DNA from: Trigonopsis variabilis
Taxonomy: Eukaryota > Ascomycota > Trigonopsidomycetes > Trigonopsidales > Trigonopsidaceae
Assembly (NCBI GenBank): GCA_003707065.3
Contig: PPXM03000001.1
Span: 1,178,001-1,242,000, forward strand
Reading direction: 5' to 3'
DNA: 64,000 bases
Each line of letters opens with the position of its first letter. Position 1 is the stretch's first letter. Made by a program: the position numbers and the translations under genes. Shown here piece after piece: positions 45,272 through 56,123 of the stretch. A model generated the notes under the pieces. It saw only the letters and a list, made by a program, of their open reading frames with translations. It had not been told where the DNA came from and did no database searches.

Positions 45272-46513
45272 TTATACATCATTTTGCAGGCTGGGGTTTG
45301 GCCACCCATAAAGTCCCGCGGGCTTAGTTTTGTCATACCACTGAGCAAATGGGTGAGTTGAGGCAGTCTTTGGCTCATAATCTGGAGGTATTATACCTAG
45401 GTCGATTTGCCGTTGAATATACTTATCAAGAACAGGCTCCAGTCGATCTTGCAGGACCTCATAGTTGCGGTAATCGAGGATCTTTTCGGGAGCATGACGT
45501 AAGACCTTCTTGAACAAGGAAAAGACGCCGGGTTCGTCTTTCATTTCGTCAAGCGAATAGAAAACAGGGCGATTCGCAAAGATAACCGCTCGAGATCGAG
45601 GTAGTCGTCGAAGGTTTTGGCGACACATTCGAATGCAAAAGTCTTGGTCTTGGACCTCTGGCATTTTGTCACCTTTTCGAACGACGTGGATCCCATTAAA
45701 CTGTAGTCCATGGTCCCAGGTGAACGACCAGCTCGAGCGCTCGACCATGCCATCCACAGTGAGCCGGCCAAACCATCGCTCCATACTCGGCTGCAGTTTC
45801 TCCTTATAGTAAGGAACCTCTCCGTGGATAGAGTCAAGGTAGTTTCCTAACTTGTCGGCGATAGTGAAAGATCCGCCTCCAGCAGCAACTGCTGCTCCTA
45901 CTACGTAATGGCGTCCATCCTCCCGTTGTTGAACCACGTAGTAGTCCTCCATCGAAAGCTTTGCGCAAAGATAAAGGGGATGGTCTTTATAAGGCTTTGC
46001 AATTGATATCGTTTCGTCTCGAGGAGCATTGTAGACTTCCGTTTCACTCACTTTGTAGAACAGTTTCGGGTAGCGAGTGCATAGCTGATCGACGACCATC
46101 AGTAAAAGCTCCTCGCAGGCCACGTCTGATTCTCCAGGGATCCAGTTAATGTAGTCGTTCCTGCCCCCTTCGAATACTTTCATCTTATTCTCAATATGTC
46201 TCCAATACCATTTATCCATGTCCAGCCAGTAATTTATGTCTAGCCGGGAGATGCTCATCGTCTGATGATAAGGCCATCTAAAAGGACGCCAAGGCCGACC
46301 TTCATAGTTCTTCAGGACTTCTACTGTTAAAGTTTCAAGAGGCTCAGGTGCCGGAACCGTTGTCTTGTCTTCTCCCTTATCTGACACCACCGTCTTCTCC
46401 TTCACTTTCTCCCCCGCATCACTTGTTTTCTGGGCCTTTCTTTTTTCGACAAAATAGATAATAATAAGACAAATAACACCGAGGATGAGAGGAAACATGA
46501 CGAGTTCCGGCAA
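45272..46513 (-). CDS. DUF3445 / HODM-like haem protein, copy 2, membrane-anchored
   Basis: A 413-residue intronless paralogue of the gene at 42215-43450. N-terminal anchor FPLILGVICLIIIYFV, then a Lys/Glu-rich linker (KEKTVVSDKGEDKTTVPAPE), then the same domain: RPWRPFRWPYHQTMSISRLD, DYINWIPGESDVACEELLL, DYYVVQQREDGRHYVVGAAV, SSWSFTWDHGLQFNGIHV and CRQNLRRLPRSRAVIFANRP. Both copies end in an almost identical PPDYEPKTAST-PFA-WY-K-...GWPNP block. The linkers differ most, so this is not a very recent duplication. Four TATC(C/G)G elements lie 185-315 bp upstream. The reaction in fungi is unknown. Confidence 0.85.
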   Translation of the reverse strand: MPELVMFPLILGVICLIIIYFVEKRKAQKTSDAGEKVKEKTVVSDKGEDKTTVPAPEPLETLTVEVLKNYEGRPWRPFRWPYHQTMSISRLDINYWLDMDKWYWRHIENKMKVFEGGRNDYINWIPGESDVACEELLLMVVDQLCTRYPKLFYKVSETEVYNAPRDETISIAKPYKDHPLYLCAKLSMEDYYVVQQREDGRHYVVGAAVAAGGGSFTIADKLGNYLDSIHGEVPYYKEKLQPSMERWFGRLTVDGMVERSSWSFTWDHGLQFNGIHVVRKGDKMPEVQDQDFCIRMCRQNLRRLPRSRAVIFANRPVFYSLDEMKDEPGVFSLFKKVLRHAPEKILDYRNYEVLQDRLEPVLDKYIQRQIDLGIIPPDYEPKTASTHPFAQWYDKTKPAGLYGWPNPSLQNDV

Positions 46514-47431
46514 TTGGCTCTTCCGAAATCCTGGGCTCCTTGGCCTTTAATCCATCGGTAGGCCTCGCCATCTGTTGCTCCTTAGTGATACAGCGACTCG
46601 AGTCACTCCAAAAGCCATTTTAGTCTATGCTTGAAAAGCCTGTGAAAGAGCAACCGCAGGTTCATTATTTTCTTCTTTATGGAGGCTCATCTTTTCTATC
46701 CGAAAAGCCACCGCGATATCTATCGGAATCTTCTGTCTTGGACTCTGGTTGCTTATCAACTATTGTCATCAGGGTTATTTATTCCCTATCGGGAAATGTA
46801 ACAATCACATTGGATTCCTTATCGGATCATCCCACTAACACCCTTGGTTCTCATAAACAAAGTAATATCGAGCCGTAGACTGATAAAAGGATAAAATGAT
46901 CCCGTCAATTCAGCAGGCGAGCTAAAGTGCTACCTTAAAGGACATAACAGACAATGTGACCACAAGTTTCCATCAGCTTAGACACGGATTCATCTCCTTG
47001 TACTGACTCGCGTAATAAAACATTAGAGGCATGGGAATCTACGAAAAAGATGCTTAAAACAAACTACATTGATCAACTTCTTCTAAGGAACTGCGTTACT
47101 GCTGTCAAGCATTGAAATAAGCACACACGTTGCCATGAATTATGAGATGAGACTACAGCTCTTGCTCAAAAAGACGTTGATACGGGACCCCGTTTGCAAA
47201 AGTTACAAGGGCCTAGAAAGAATTCACTCAGTATCTGTTCACCAGCAGCAGAAGGCGCGTACAACCGCCCTTGTTTTACAACCCTATAAGGTCACTAATT
47301 ATTCCATGGGCTCTGATAGGCTGAATTAGAAGCCATGTGGATTGACTTATAATGGAAGAGACAGTTTGGTGGACGACGCTACCTAGCGTCATTAATGGCA
47401 TCCCCAGCAAGGAACTCTCAGAGCTGTTAGA
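46514..47431. other. Divergent region between DUF3445 copy 2 and the PHP gene
   Basis: Shared promoter space. It includes an 83-codon plus-strand frame (46627-46878) that I judge to be chance because it overlaps repeated TATCGG elements and has no family signature. Confidence 0.5.
46697..46827. promoter_or_regulatory. Cluster of four TATC(C/G)G(A/G) elements
   Basis: TATCCGAAA at 46697, TATCGGAAT at 46721, TATCGGGAA at 46787 and TTATCGGAT at 46819. They lie upstream of DUF3445 copy 2; the reverse form (TCGGATA/CCGGATA) occurs twice upstream of copy 1. The factor is unknown. Confidence 0.35.
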
Positions 47432-48706
47432 ATGGACATTTTAAGGAAAGCAAAGGTCAAAATAGGTGAATTCTGGCTCCAGTTTAATAAAACGAGCGTG
47501 TTACCTGACCCAAAGAGGTTTCTAGTCCAATGTCTGAGTCACGCAATCCAGCTCACCGTGCTAATGACAATTGTCATATGCATCTTGATAGCCAATCAAT
47601 TTGCCGATAAACCACCAAGATTTGAATATGATCAGGTCGAATATACTTTCCGGTACTCGCCATATAATGGCCCAGAGAACAGGATGCCGGTCCAGCGAGA
47701 GCAGAATCAGTCTTCGTTTTATCAATTCGAATTGCTGGACCCCGGGTTCGAATTTAATGCCTTAATGGAATCTCACACACATACCATATACTCTGACGGT
47801 GTTCTTTCTCCTGAGCAGGTGGTTGATTGGGCTATTGCCTACGGCTTCAACGTATTGGCGGTGACTGATCATAATACCGTCCAAGGCGGCCTAGAAGCGA
47901 GAAAGTATGCGTTGTCTAAATACGACAAGGAAATCCTCGTTATTCCTGGAATGGAATATACCTGCTGTCGCATACATATGAATTTCCTTGGAATCAACCG
48001 GTCCATCGTACCTACTGAGCCATTTCCTTCGGATGAGGAGCTGCAAAGCGTTATTGAAAAGGTACATCAATTGGGTGGATTGGTTATTGTGTGTCACCTT
48101 CCCTGGTCACTGGAAGTTGATCCGGTTAGACACCAGCCACGGCTACTACAGCATCCCACCCAAGAGCAGCTCCTTGACTGGGGAGTTGATGCATTCGAGG
48201 TAGTTCATGACGGCGTCATAGATTTCCCGAGAATGAGACTGGCAGCCTTCTATGACCTCCCCCTAATTTCTGCCACAGACCTTCACAGTGAACGGACAGC
48301 TCCCTCAGCCTATACTGCATTATATTTACCTCATTTGACCCAAGGGGCTGTCTTGAGGCAATTGTTGACCCCAGGCTCGACTTCTCTTCTACTTAATCCT
48401 ATTGGACCTGGCCTGAATGTGCAAGCGCCCAAGAATAAGGCTTATGCGCCTTATGCTCCCCTGGATGGAATGAATTTCAATTTTTTGTTTTCGGAAAATA
48501 AGGGCATGTACAGTTTTGTTAACGGTTTCTGTCATAAGAGAATATTCCACATTGAGAGCTTGAACGCTGTTTGGATGGTATTTTGGCTAGTATTTGCTTT
48601 ATTGGTTTATGAGTTGACGAGATATATCCTTATTATTCTTAAAAATGGCGTTCACAACCTCAGAGACAAGAGTCCCTCTAATCTTAGCTCAGCTTCCTGT
48701 GAATAG
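47432..48706 (+). CDS. Membrane-anchored PHP-domain metal phosphoesterase
   Basis: A 424-residue single-exon protein. A cytosolic basic N-terminus is followed by a membrane helix (about 36-55, AIQLTVLMTIVICILIANQF), then a PHP domain, then a second membrane helix (about 378-400, MVFWLVFALLVYELTRYILI). Metal ligands fit the PHP pattern: HTH at 115-117 (ESHTHTIYSDG), DH at 146-147 (VTDHNTV), Glu 175 (GMEYTC), His 222 (VCHLPW) and D-H at 283-285 (SATDLHS). The catalytic domain between two anchors should face one side of a membrane, probably the lumen. The family hydrolyses phosphoesters; the substrate is not predictable. Divergent from DUF3445 copy 2. Confidence 0.85.
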   Translation: MDILRKAKVKIGEFWLQFNKTSVLPDPKRFLVQCLSHAIQLTVLMTIVICILIANQFADKPPRFEYDQVEYTFRYSPYNGPENRMPVQREQNQSSFYQFELLDPGFEFNALMESHTHTIYSDGVLSPEQVVDWAIAYGFNVLAVTDHNTVQGGLEARKYALSKYDKEILVIPGMEYTCCRIHMNFLGINRSIVPTEPFPSDEELQSVIEKVHQLGGLVIVCHLPWSLEVDPVRHQPRLLQHPTQEQLLDWGVDAFEVVHDGVIDFPRMRLAAFYDLPLISATDLHSERTAPSAYTALYLPHLTQGAVLRQLLTPGSTSLLLNPIGPGLNVQAPKNKAYAPYAPLDGMNFNFLFSENKGMYSFVNGFCHKRIFHIESLNAVWMVFWLVFALLVYELTRYILIILKNGVHNLRDKSPSNLSSASCE

Positions 48707-48922
48707 CACCATGACGAGGGTGTACTGTATTATCTTTTTAACGCAGACCAATTTGAACTTTTGGTATACGATGTGGTGAATAATATAAGATAGACAGTTG
48801 GAACAAATGGCGTAGTTCAAGAGTTTAATGTGAGCTCATAAGAAAGCCCTAGTGGACACCGCGTAGCGTTACCAAAGTCCCAACGCGACTTAATTACTGC
48901 CAGAATAACACGCGTCTCCGTC

Positions 48923-51318
48923 ATGCTTCAGACGAGAATAACACCAAGATATCCTCACCCTCGAGGCCGCTGTGGAGTGGAATATTCTACTGATGGCAAA
49001 TTCATCTTCACCTTTGGAGCGAACCGGCTTATAAGGAAGTTTAAGGTGGGCTCTGAAGATGAACCAACCACGATGGAGCACCCCGACAATGATATTTTAT
49101 GTTTGAAAACAAAAGTAAGTCGAAAGTCGACTGTCTTGATCTCACTAATATTCTAGAGTTCGTCCATACTTATTGGAGATAGCGGCGGGGAAGTGACTGA
49201 GTTTTCTTCACAGACAAACGAAAAGGAACGAATTGTCGTACGACGAAGTCTGGATGTTTATGATATTGCGGTTAGTCCAGACGGAGAATGGGTAGCTGTA
49301 GCCAACGAGTGAGTTTTCCTCCGACGGAGGATGAAACGATGCTAATATCAAGGGAACAATCTGTTTCAGTAGTTAATCTTTCGGATCTCACCAAGACATT
49401 GAGCTTGAAATCACATCCACGAGGCGCTAAAGCTGTCTCCTTCCATCCCAGCGGACTTCTCGTCGCAACATCTGGGTGCGATGGCGTTCTACGAATCTTT
49501 TCCATTGCATCGGAAGAATCAGCTCACCTTGAGATCGAAATTGATAGCCTGTTTACACCTGAGGCCTCTAAAATAACTTCTACTCAATCATGTCGTGCTG
49601 CATGGCATCCATCGGGAGATTTCTTGGCTGTCCCTAATCCACTGGGGAACGTGACCCTATTTTCACGACAAGACTGGAGGGAGCATGCTGTATTTACCTT
49701 CTCAGAGAGTTCAGGTGCTATTACAGATCTCAGTTGGTCGCCTAATGGACTATACCTAGTCACAGCGCATAGTGATGGGCATCTGAGGATCCACTCTTCT
49801 GATCAAAAGCCCATCATTTCTTATGCATATTCTAATATCATCCAGGTTCGTTTCAACCCTACTGCGAACGAGCTCGCTTTCATATCCACTGACGGCCAAT
49901 TCTACATTCTTCCTCAACCGATTCCTGATCCTCTTCAAAGCCCTGTCGGTCGACCAATATCCATTGCCCGCAAGGCCTCTGACAGCCATGGTGACATCCA
50001 TATCCCTAGTGATGCCAGTGCTTCAGACGCCGAGCTTGACGATTCTTATCTGCCTCGGGGGCATAAGCGACATGCCGAGGAGCTATCAGAAGACGATGAT
50101 GACGATGATGAGAGAAGAGTCCAAGAAGGTACTGTGACAATTGCCCCTGGGCTTCGATCTCAAATATCGCTTCACCATCCCTTTCAACCTGGCAGTACTC
50201 CTTGGGCGAGTAGCCGTCGATATTTGGCGATGAATTTTACTGGATATATCTGGGCCGTGAATCAAGGTGATCATCAGACATTGACCATATCATTCTTTGA
50301 CAGTGGTACTCACAAGGAGTACTACTTCTCAGACTATGACTCCTTAGATAAAGCCGCTCTAAATGATCGAGGCGCGGTGTTTGCCAGGTCTCAATCTCCC
50401 GCCAAAATCTTTTATCGTCTGCATGCTCCTTCTCATGAATCATGGACGGTTGATCTTGCAGACGAAAATATCACATCGGTTGCCCTGTCCGAGTCTTTGG
50501 TCTTCGTATCTACTTCCCGGGGCTTCTGCAGAGTTTATGATCTTCATGGCGTGCCGTTGCGGATTCTCCGTCAAGCTGCTTTACCAGTAGTCTGCTCTGC
50601 TGCTGCTGGTGATCTGCTATTGACAATCCGATGCGCTGAAGGCTCAAATGCGCTTTCTTACAGTCTAGATGACCTGAGCAGCGACACAACGCTGCAGAAG
50701 AATGACTCTCTTGAAATCGGTACGTCTGCCACTTTAATTCATGCCTTTTTTTCGGAATCTGGAGATCCATGTGTTTACGACTCGGACGGAATCCTACAGG
50801 TCTTGTCTCGATGGCGCCGACCGCTCCAAGCTCGATGGTATCCTCTGCTTGATACTCGGTCACTGGAAGGCCGAGAAGGACGACAAGAGAGATACTGGCC
50901 GTTAGGAGTTACGGGTGAATCTTTTCACTGCATTATCCTCAAGGGAGCGACACAATATCCACCTATTCCTTTACCGGTTCCCTCAGAATTTCCTATCAAG
51001 ATCCCCATCTCAGGCCAAGATGCCACGGAAGAGAAGATGCTGCGAGGCTCTTTACAACTCGAGCTTTTGCAAGACGAGGAAGGTCAACAGGTGGATGACG
51101 ATGCTAAACGGCTTGAATTAGAGGTCGATAAAAGTGTATTACAACTACTGGGAGGAGCATGCAGAGAAAGACGGCTCGCCAAGGCAATGGCTCTTGCCTT
51201 GCGACTCAATCGACCGGAAGCTTTACAGGCTGCTACCAAGATTGCTTTGCGGTATGAGCATACGGCGCTGGCGGAGAGAATTCGGGATGCGTATGAAAAA
51301 CGGCTGGAAGAGGAGTGA
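48923..51318 (+). CDS. CTF4: Replisome adaptor Ctf4/AND-1/SepB
   Basis: WD40 adaptor linking the CMG helicase with DNA polymerase alpha-primase and needed for sister-chromatid cohesion. Three exons: 48923-49114, 49157-49308 and 49353-51318, 769 residues; introns 42 and 44 nt. The N-terminal half is a WD-repeat propeller (CGVEYSTDGKFIFTFGANRL, LDVYDIAVSPDGEWVAVANE, AKAVSFHPSGLLVATSGCDG, ITDLSWSPNGLYLVTAHSDG). An acidic linker (EELSEDDDDDDERR) follows. The SepB-type second domain then begins (HHPFQPGSTPWASSRRYLAM, NFTGYIWAVNQGDHQTLTIS) and reaches the helical end. It is shorter than yeast Ctf4 (927) and lacks an HMG box as in animal AND-1. Confidence 0.93.
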
Positions 51319-51433
51319 GACCACACAAGATGGGTGGAGACGGGTCTTACAGAGGGAAATACCAGTTTTTATTGTATAGACGCGTAACATACACCCCACA
51401 TACCAAGAAATCCATGCATTGATCTGAGAGGAT

Positions 51434-52058
51434 TTAAATGCTTCCTTCAGCCTTGGCCTTTTTGAGGGCATCAAGTGCAGCCGGGTCTTGACGGGGAGGA
51501 CGGAGCACAGGACTGGCCTTTTGATGGATCTGATAGGGAGCATCGGGAATATGTTTTTCAAGCTTGAGATTGTCAAAGACACACTTGTTGAGCAACGTTT
51601 CAGCCGTCCGGCAGTAATGTAGTTGATGGTTATTATTTTCCAAGCATTGCCAATGTAATCGGAATGACTCCAAGCAGTGTTTATTGATATCTTCCAACAC
51701 GGAGACCGCACATCGAGTGACTCGACGTCCTTCCTTGAGACAATCTATTTCTCCAGTGCCGTTGGCTTCAGCTTTGCATCCCATGTAGTCGTCATTATAG
51801 GGTTTGCAACGAGCTCCAATGAAGTAACCTAAGGAATTAGCACGAAGAATTCGGAATAAATGAGCATGAGTCCAAACTAGCGAAGAAAACTTGTGAATCA
51901 AAAGACCAGGCGCTGTTGGCTCTCAAGGACGACTTACTGGCACTGAGCAAAGGACCAGATGTAGCTCCGACTTCAGGAACGTCGGGAAAGGAGCTGGGCA
52001 TAGGAGTAGGGTCTTCGACGACCTGATAAGGTCCTGGGGGATCCAATGAAGACGACAT
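51434..52058 (-). CDS. NDUFA8: Complex I accessory subunit NDUFA8
   Basis: CHCH-domain accessory subunit of mitochondrial complex I, imported by the Mia40 route. Model: complement of 52058-51938 and 51828-51434, 171 residues; intron 109 nt (GTAAGT, GTGCTAATTCCTTAG). The junction gives LLSASYFIGARCKPYNDDYM, matching the family. Four CX9C motifs are visible: CKPYNDDYMGC, CLKEGRRVTRC, CLESFRLHWQC and CRTAETLLNKC. It is convergent with CTF4, and its promoter is shared with the divergent nucleoporin gene. Confidence 0.95.
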
Positions 52059-52440
52059 GGTTGATGACAAGAAGAGAAAACGGTGAAGCTGGGACTAAGG
52101 ATTGCTAGGGAGAGCCAACGACTAGGCTCTTCTGCTTGGCAACCAATCAACAGCGTCAGTTTTGTTTCGAGTAACGACTTGACAAAGTCTGATTGGTTCC
52201 TCACCAAGATACGCCAAAACGCGCTAGAAATAACTTCAAGATAATCCGTTATAGATTAGTAACTCTAAATTCGAGAATTTTGCTTGCAATTGTTTGTTTT
52301 GCTTGTGATTGATTCTTTGTCTGATTTTCTACATAACTCCCACGTATAGTCACACTTATGCTCACCGTTACCGCTACCTTGTGCGGCCAGCTATCATTGT
52401 CAACAAAAAATTTGGCAATCAAGCTCGAATTGTCATCAGG
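52059..52440. other. Bidirectional promoter of NDUFA8 and NUP54/57
   Basis: This 382-bp stretch separates two divergent starts. It contains a plus-strand ATG at 52358 in frame with the nucleoporin, but starting there would require reading through the probable first intron. No separate gene is supported. Confidence 0.5.
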
Positions 52441-54571
52441 ATGGCGTTTGGTATGTGCTCTAATGGCGCTAGAGGCTAATTGGACAGGTGATAATCTAAA
52501 TACACCGTTTGGGTCGGGGGCTTCCAATAACGCCAACCCCTCAGGAACAGGGTTTTCTTTGGGTGCTCAAGCTGGAGGAAGTAATATGCCTGGATCGGGC
52601 CCCTCCTTCGGGGGAAATAACGTCAACAGTACTAGTGGAGGGTTTGGTAGCTCTGGTTTTGGACAGAACGCGTCATTTCCCACTCCTTCTAAGCCATTAT
52701 TCGGTGACAAGTCTAATCAGATGTCTGGCGGTTCGTTTGGAAACATGAACCAGCCGAACCAGAACAACGCTTTGACTGGAGCCAATAATGGATTTAACCA
52801 GGTAAATTCCGGGTTTGGATCGAACAGTGCATTCAACCAGGGTGGTTCAGGATTTGGCTCGAATAACCAGTTTAATCAACCCAGCTCTGGTTTCGGGTCC
52901 AATAATTCCGGAACAAACTCTCCTTTTGGATCAAATAACCAAAATAATTCTGGTTTTGGGGCCAATAACTCTCTCTTGGGCTCGAATAATCAAAACAACT
53001 CCGCTTTCGGGGCAAATAACACAAACAATTCTACCTTTGGTTCAAATAACCAATTTGGACAAACTAGCTCTGGTTTCGGGTCCGGTTTTGGGTCCAATAA
53101 CGCCACGAGCAGCCCGGCCTTTGGATCGAGCAACCAGAATCCTTCTTTTGGATCCAACCTGGGAAATAATCAAAATACTACGCCGTCACTCTTTGGAGCC
53201 AATACCAATACAAATAATAACGCTCAGCAAGGCTCTGGACTCTCCTTTGGATCTAACAATCAACAAGGCGGGACTGGGACAGGACTCTCTTTTGGCAATA
53301 CGTCCAATACCGGTGCTACGACAGGAGGAACAGGGCTTTTTGGCAACAATAAGCCAGCTCTTTCTTTTGGCGCCAATAATCAGACAAACACTCAAAATCC
53401 GGGCGTGTCCTTTGGAAATAATGTTAATAGCTCTGCTACCCCTGCTTTTGGAAGCAATAATACCACCTCGAACCCGTCTTTCTCCTTTGGATCTTCCAAT
53501 CAAAATCAGAACCAGAATCAGACTGGGACAGGCTTATTCAATAATACTGGGAATAATGCCTCTGGCTTTGGTTCAAATACTTCATTATTTGGCAATCAGC
53601 AACAACAACAGCAACAAACAATGCAACCTTCTCTTCAAAGTCAGTCCCAACTCGGTGGTCCACCTGCCTTTTCTTGGTCTAAACCGAATGACACAAGACC
53701 TGCAACTGGATCTACCTTGTATCTTCCTTTGAAGAGTACTTATTCTCAAGTCCCTGGATTAAACTCTTCCATTTCAAATCGTGCTGTTGGGTCCTCCAAC
53801 CTCGGCGACCTGGGAGCCTCTACTGTTGATCAGTTGAACCGCCTAAGAGACTCCTGGGACCCTCAAAGTCCCCAGTGTGTGTTTCAGTATTATTTCTATA
53901 ATAAGGTCCCTCCTGAACAGGCTGCTCTTTACGTCAAGCCTCCTAATCAGGATCAAGCTAAATGGGATGCTGCCATCAGCACCCGTCCTGATTCTGGGAG
54001 CGTGCCGGTTCTAGCTGTGGGGTTCAGTGATCTCCAAAAGAGAGTCAACTTCCAAGTGGGACAGGTTAATGCCTACCGGGCGCGGATGCATGAGATAAAC
54101 GACAAACTAACTGAATTGGAATCTCGCCACGATCTCCACACGACTGTAAAACTGTCTGAGATCAAAACTCGACATGAAACGCTAAACCATAGGGTGATTC
54201 GCTTGGCAGTCAAGGTCCAAGTTCTGCGGAGCCGGGGCTATGCTTTGCGCTCCGACGAAGAGGGCCTTAAACGACGGCTCGAAGAGCTATTGGCTCAGCT
54301 ACAAGATCCAGCTATTTTTGGCCGGACCAATGAGGTCTGGGCCAGAATGCTGGTTCTTCGGGAGCGGCTGGCGAATGAAGGCAAGAAGGACGAATCAACG
54401 CAGAACAGGGCAACGATCGATTGGAATGGCGATGAAATGGATAGAGTGGCACGGATTCTAAAGGACGAACAAACAGGAATAGCTTTCTTGATTGACATAC
54501 TAAAAAATGATGAGACGCTGATTGATAAACTGTTACGGAAACGGGAGTCGTCGACCAAGCCGGCGACATAA
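52441..54571 (+). CDS. NUP57: FG nucleoporin of the central channel (Nup54/Nup57)
   Basis: Channel nucleoporin that partners Nup62/Nsp1 and Nup58/Nup49. Preferred model: 52441-52450 (MAFG) joined to 52488-54571, 697 residues, using a 37-nt intron (GTATGT, GCTAATTGGACAG). This gives MAFGDNLNTPFGSGASNN, a natural FG-type start. Residues up to about 400 are Asn/Gly/Ser-rich with many FG, GFGSNN and SFG repeats and a short Gln run. The C-terminal domain (SPQCVFQYYFYNKVPPEQAA, then VNFQVGQVNAYRARMHEIND and VIRLAVKVQVLRSRGYALRS) is the Nup54 alpha/beta plus coiled-coil region. The ATG at 52358 is an alternative start without splicing, less likely. Confidence 0.93.
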
Positions 54572-54742
54572 GCGCTAAAAGAACCTGCTTGGACAGGTCA
54601 ACATCAAATGTACATTAGACTATGACAGAGATGACCATGTATGTTGTGCAGCCTAGTCTAGAACTCCTTATTCCAACTGTAGATCAGATATAGTACAGGG
54701 ACGCTTGAGAAGAGAGAAGCGTGGATAAAGTGGAGGGCAATC

Positions 54743-55717
54743 TCAGCTCTCAGAGCGATCTTGATCGGATTTCGATGACCATGGGTCCTCGGACTCCTCT
54801 TTCTGTTTGAAGAAGCCGGTGAATCCGCTAGTGATAGACTCCGTCTTCACTCGGATGAAATGCTCTAGAATATCAGTGCTCAAAGCAGCATCCATTCGAT
54901 CCCTTTCACTCAGCTGACGCTTGTCATTTTTCTCTTCAAGGTCTCTCAGTGACCGATCAAGGGCTGTTTGAAGTACAGGGCGAGGAAGACCAACCTGCTC
55001 GAGCGTCGAGATTTTGGTTTGCTCGTATTGTGAGCCGTTGTTTAATGCCATTAGAATCTGTTTTTCTTGTTCGGAGAAGTCATTCGACTCGAGTATCGAT
55101 CGGGGTAGCCCTTCGAGAACATTTTTACGTTTGGAGAGAGACACCTTGCGCCTGAGATTCAAGATCTGCTGGCGAAAGAGAAGATAGACGATAGCTCTGC
55201 GGGTTAGAGGAAAGGAGTTTGTAATAGAGAGAGATCGGGTAATGCTTGCATTGCTGTCTGCAAATGAGGGCGTAGGCCGACGACTGACGGCAATGAAGTA
55301 GCTTAGAGGTTTAACAGGTCGAAGGTCGTTCCACCGGACGTCATTCAGTTGACGGGGGATATCAGGAAGATCGCGAATGAGCTTCCATTGTAGCGTTTTC
55401 TTGTGGACCAGAAAGATCTTCTCGGCCTTGTCTCGAATGGCTTGTTTGATCTCATCTGATGCCGGAAGATTCTCAGGGGAAGAAAAGGACGACGGGTGAA
55501 GAGGTGAAGAAGGATCAAGATTCCAAAAGGATGCCGTTATTTTGCCATTTGCAGCGTATTCATTGACTTCGTTGTTGACGACGTTCATCGAGTAAAGATT
55601 CCCCATGGTCTCCAACCAATCCTTGACCATGATCCGATCCCTTACCATTCCATTAAATGGCCTTATATATAGGAGGACTTTGGTGCTCTGTTGTGCCAGC
55701 AAGTTTCGGATTGTCAT
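54743..55717 (-). CDS. Unrecognised 324-residue protein, possibly mitochondrial
   Basis: I do not recognise this protein. It is a single exon starting at the ATG at 55717 (MTIRNLLAQQSTKVLLYIRP), with a basic N-terminus that could be a weak presequence. Features: IMVKDWLETMGNLYSMNVVN, a Ser/Pro-rich stretch, a basic helix (RAIVYLLFRQQILNLRRKVS), and an acidic, polar C-terminus (EESEDPWSSKSDQDRSES). No membrane helix or catalytic motif is evident. It is convergent with NUP57, with 171 bp between stops. Organelle assignment is a guess. Confidence 0.6.
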   Translation of the reverse strand: MTIRNLLAQQSTKVLLYIRPFNGMVRDRIMVKDWLETMGNLYSMNVVNNEVNEYAANGKITASFWNLDPSSPLHPSSFSSPENLPASDEIKQAIRDKAEKIFLVHKKTLQWKLIRDLPDIPRQLNDVRWNDLRPVKPLSYFIAVSRRPTPSFADSNASITRSLSITNSFPLTRRAIVYLLFRQQILNLRRKVSLSKRKNVLEGLPRSILESNDFSEQEKQILMALNNGSQYEQTKISTLEQVGLPRPVLQTALDRSLRDLEEKNDKRQLSERDRMDAALSTDILEHFIRVKTESITSGFTGFFKQKEESEDPWSSKSDQDRSES

Positions 55718-56123
55718 GGCCGTTGATCATGTAGTATCAAGCTAGAGTGGGACGACAGGAAAATGAGTAGATGCAACAATTGAGCACATAAAAAAAGACT
55801 GGAAAGGACAGTGAAGCCGGCCTGTACGGATGATACAGTCAATAGGAAGGTGCGATGAAATGATGGCTTTAGCGGGATGATGTGGGTGATCTATCAACTA
55901 AGGGAGGATTCTCTCAGACGTTGCGCTGGCTGATTCTCATCTCTCACTAGTAGAAATTTTTTATCGCTATAGAACTATTCATTATCTATCCTTTAGGAAG
56001 AAATAGGCTCGATTGCAGTAGGATTTGATTACATTTGCGTGAGCACCTCCCTGTTTCCAGTACATTTTGTAACCTTCTAAAAAAAAAACCTATCGATCCG
56101 TCTTGACGTCTTAAAAATCAATC
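55718..56123. other. Divergent promoter region before TOM5
   Basis: An AT-rich 406-bp spacer containing a run of eight or nine A residues near 56080. It should hold the promoters of the unknown gene (-) and TOM5 (+). Nothing else is seen. Confidence 0.5.

Noticed and set aside
46627-46878. 83-codon frame in the DUF3445-PHP promoter
   Set aside because: It overlaps the repeated TATCGG elements and lacks any domain pattern.
52358-52440. Upstream ATG extending the nucleoporin N-terminus
   Set aside because: It would read through a good 37-nt intron and adds a non-family sequence, whereas the ATG at 52441 with splicing gives MAFGDNLNTPFG.
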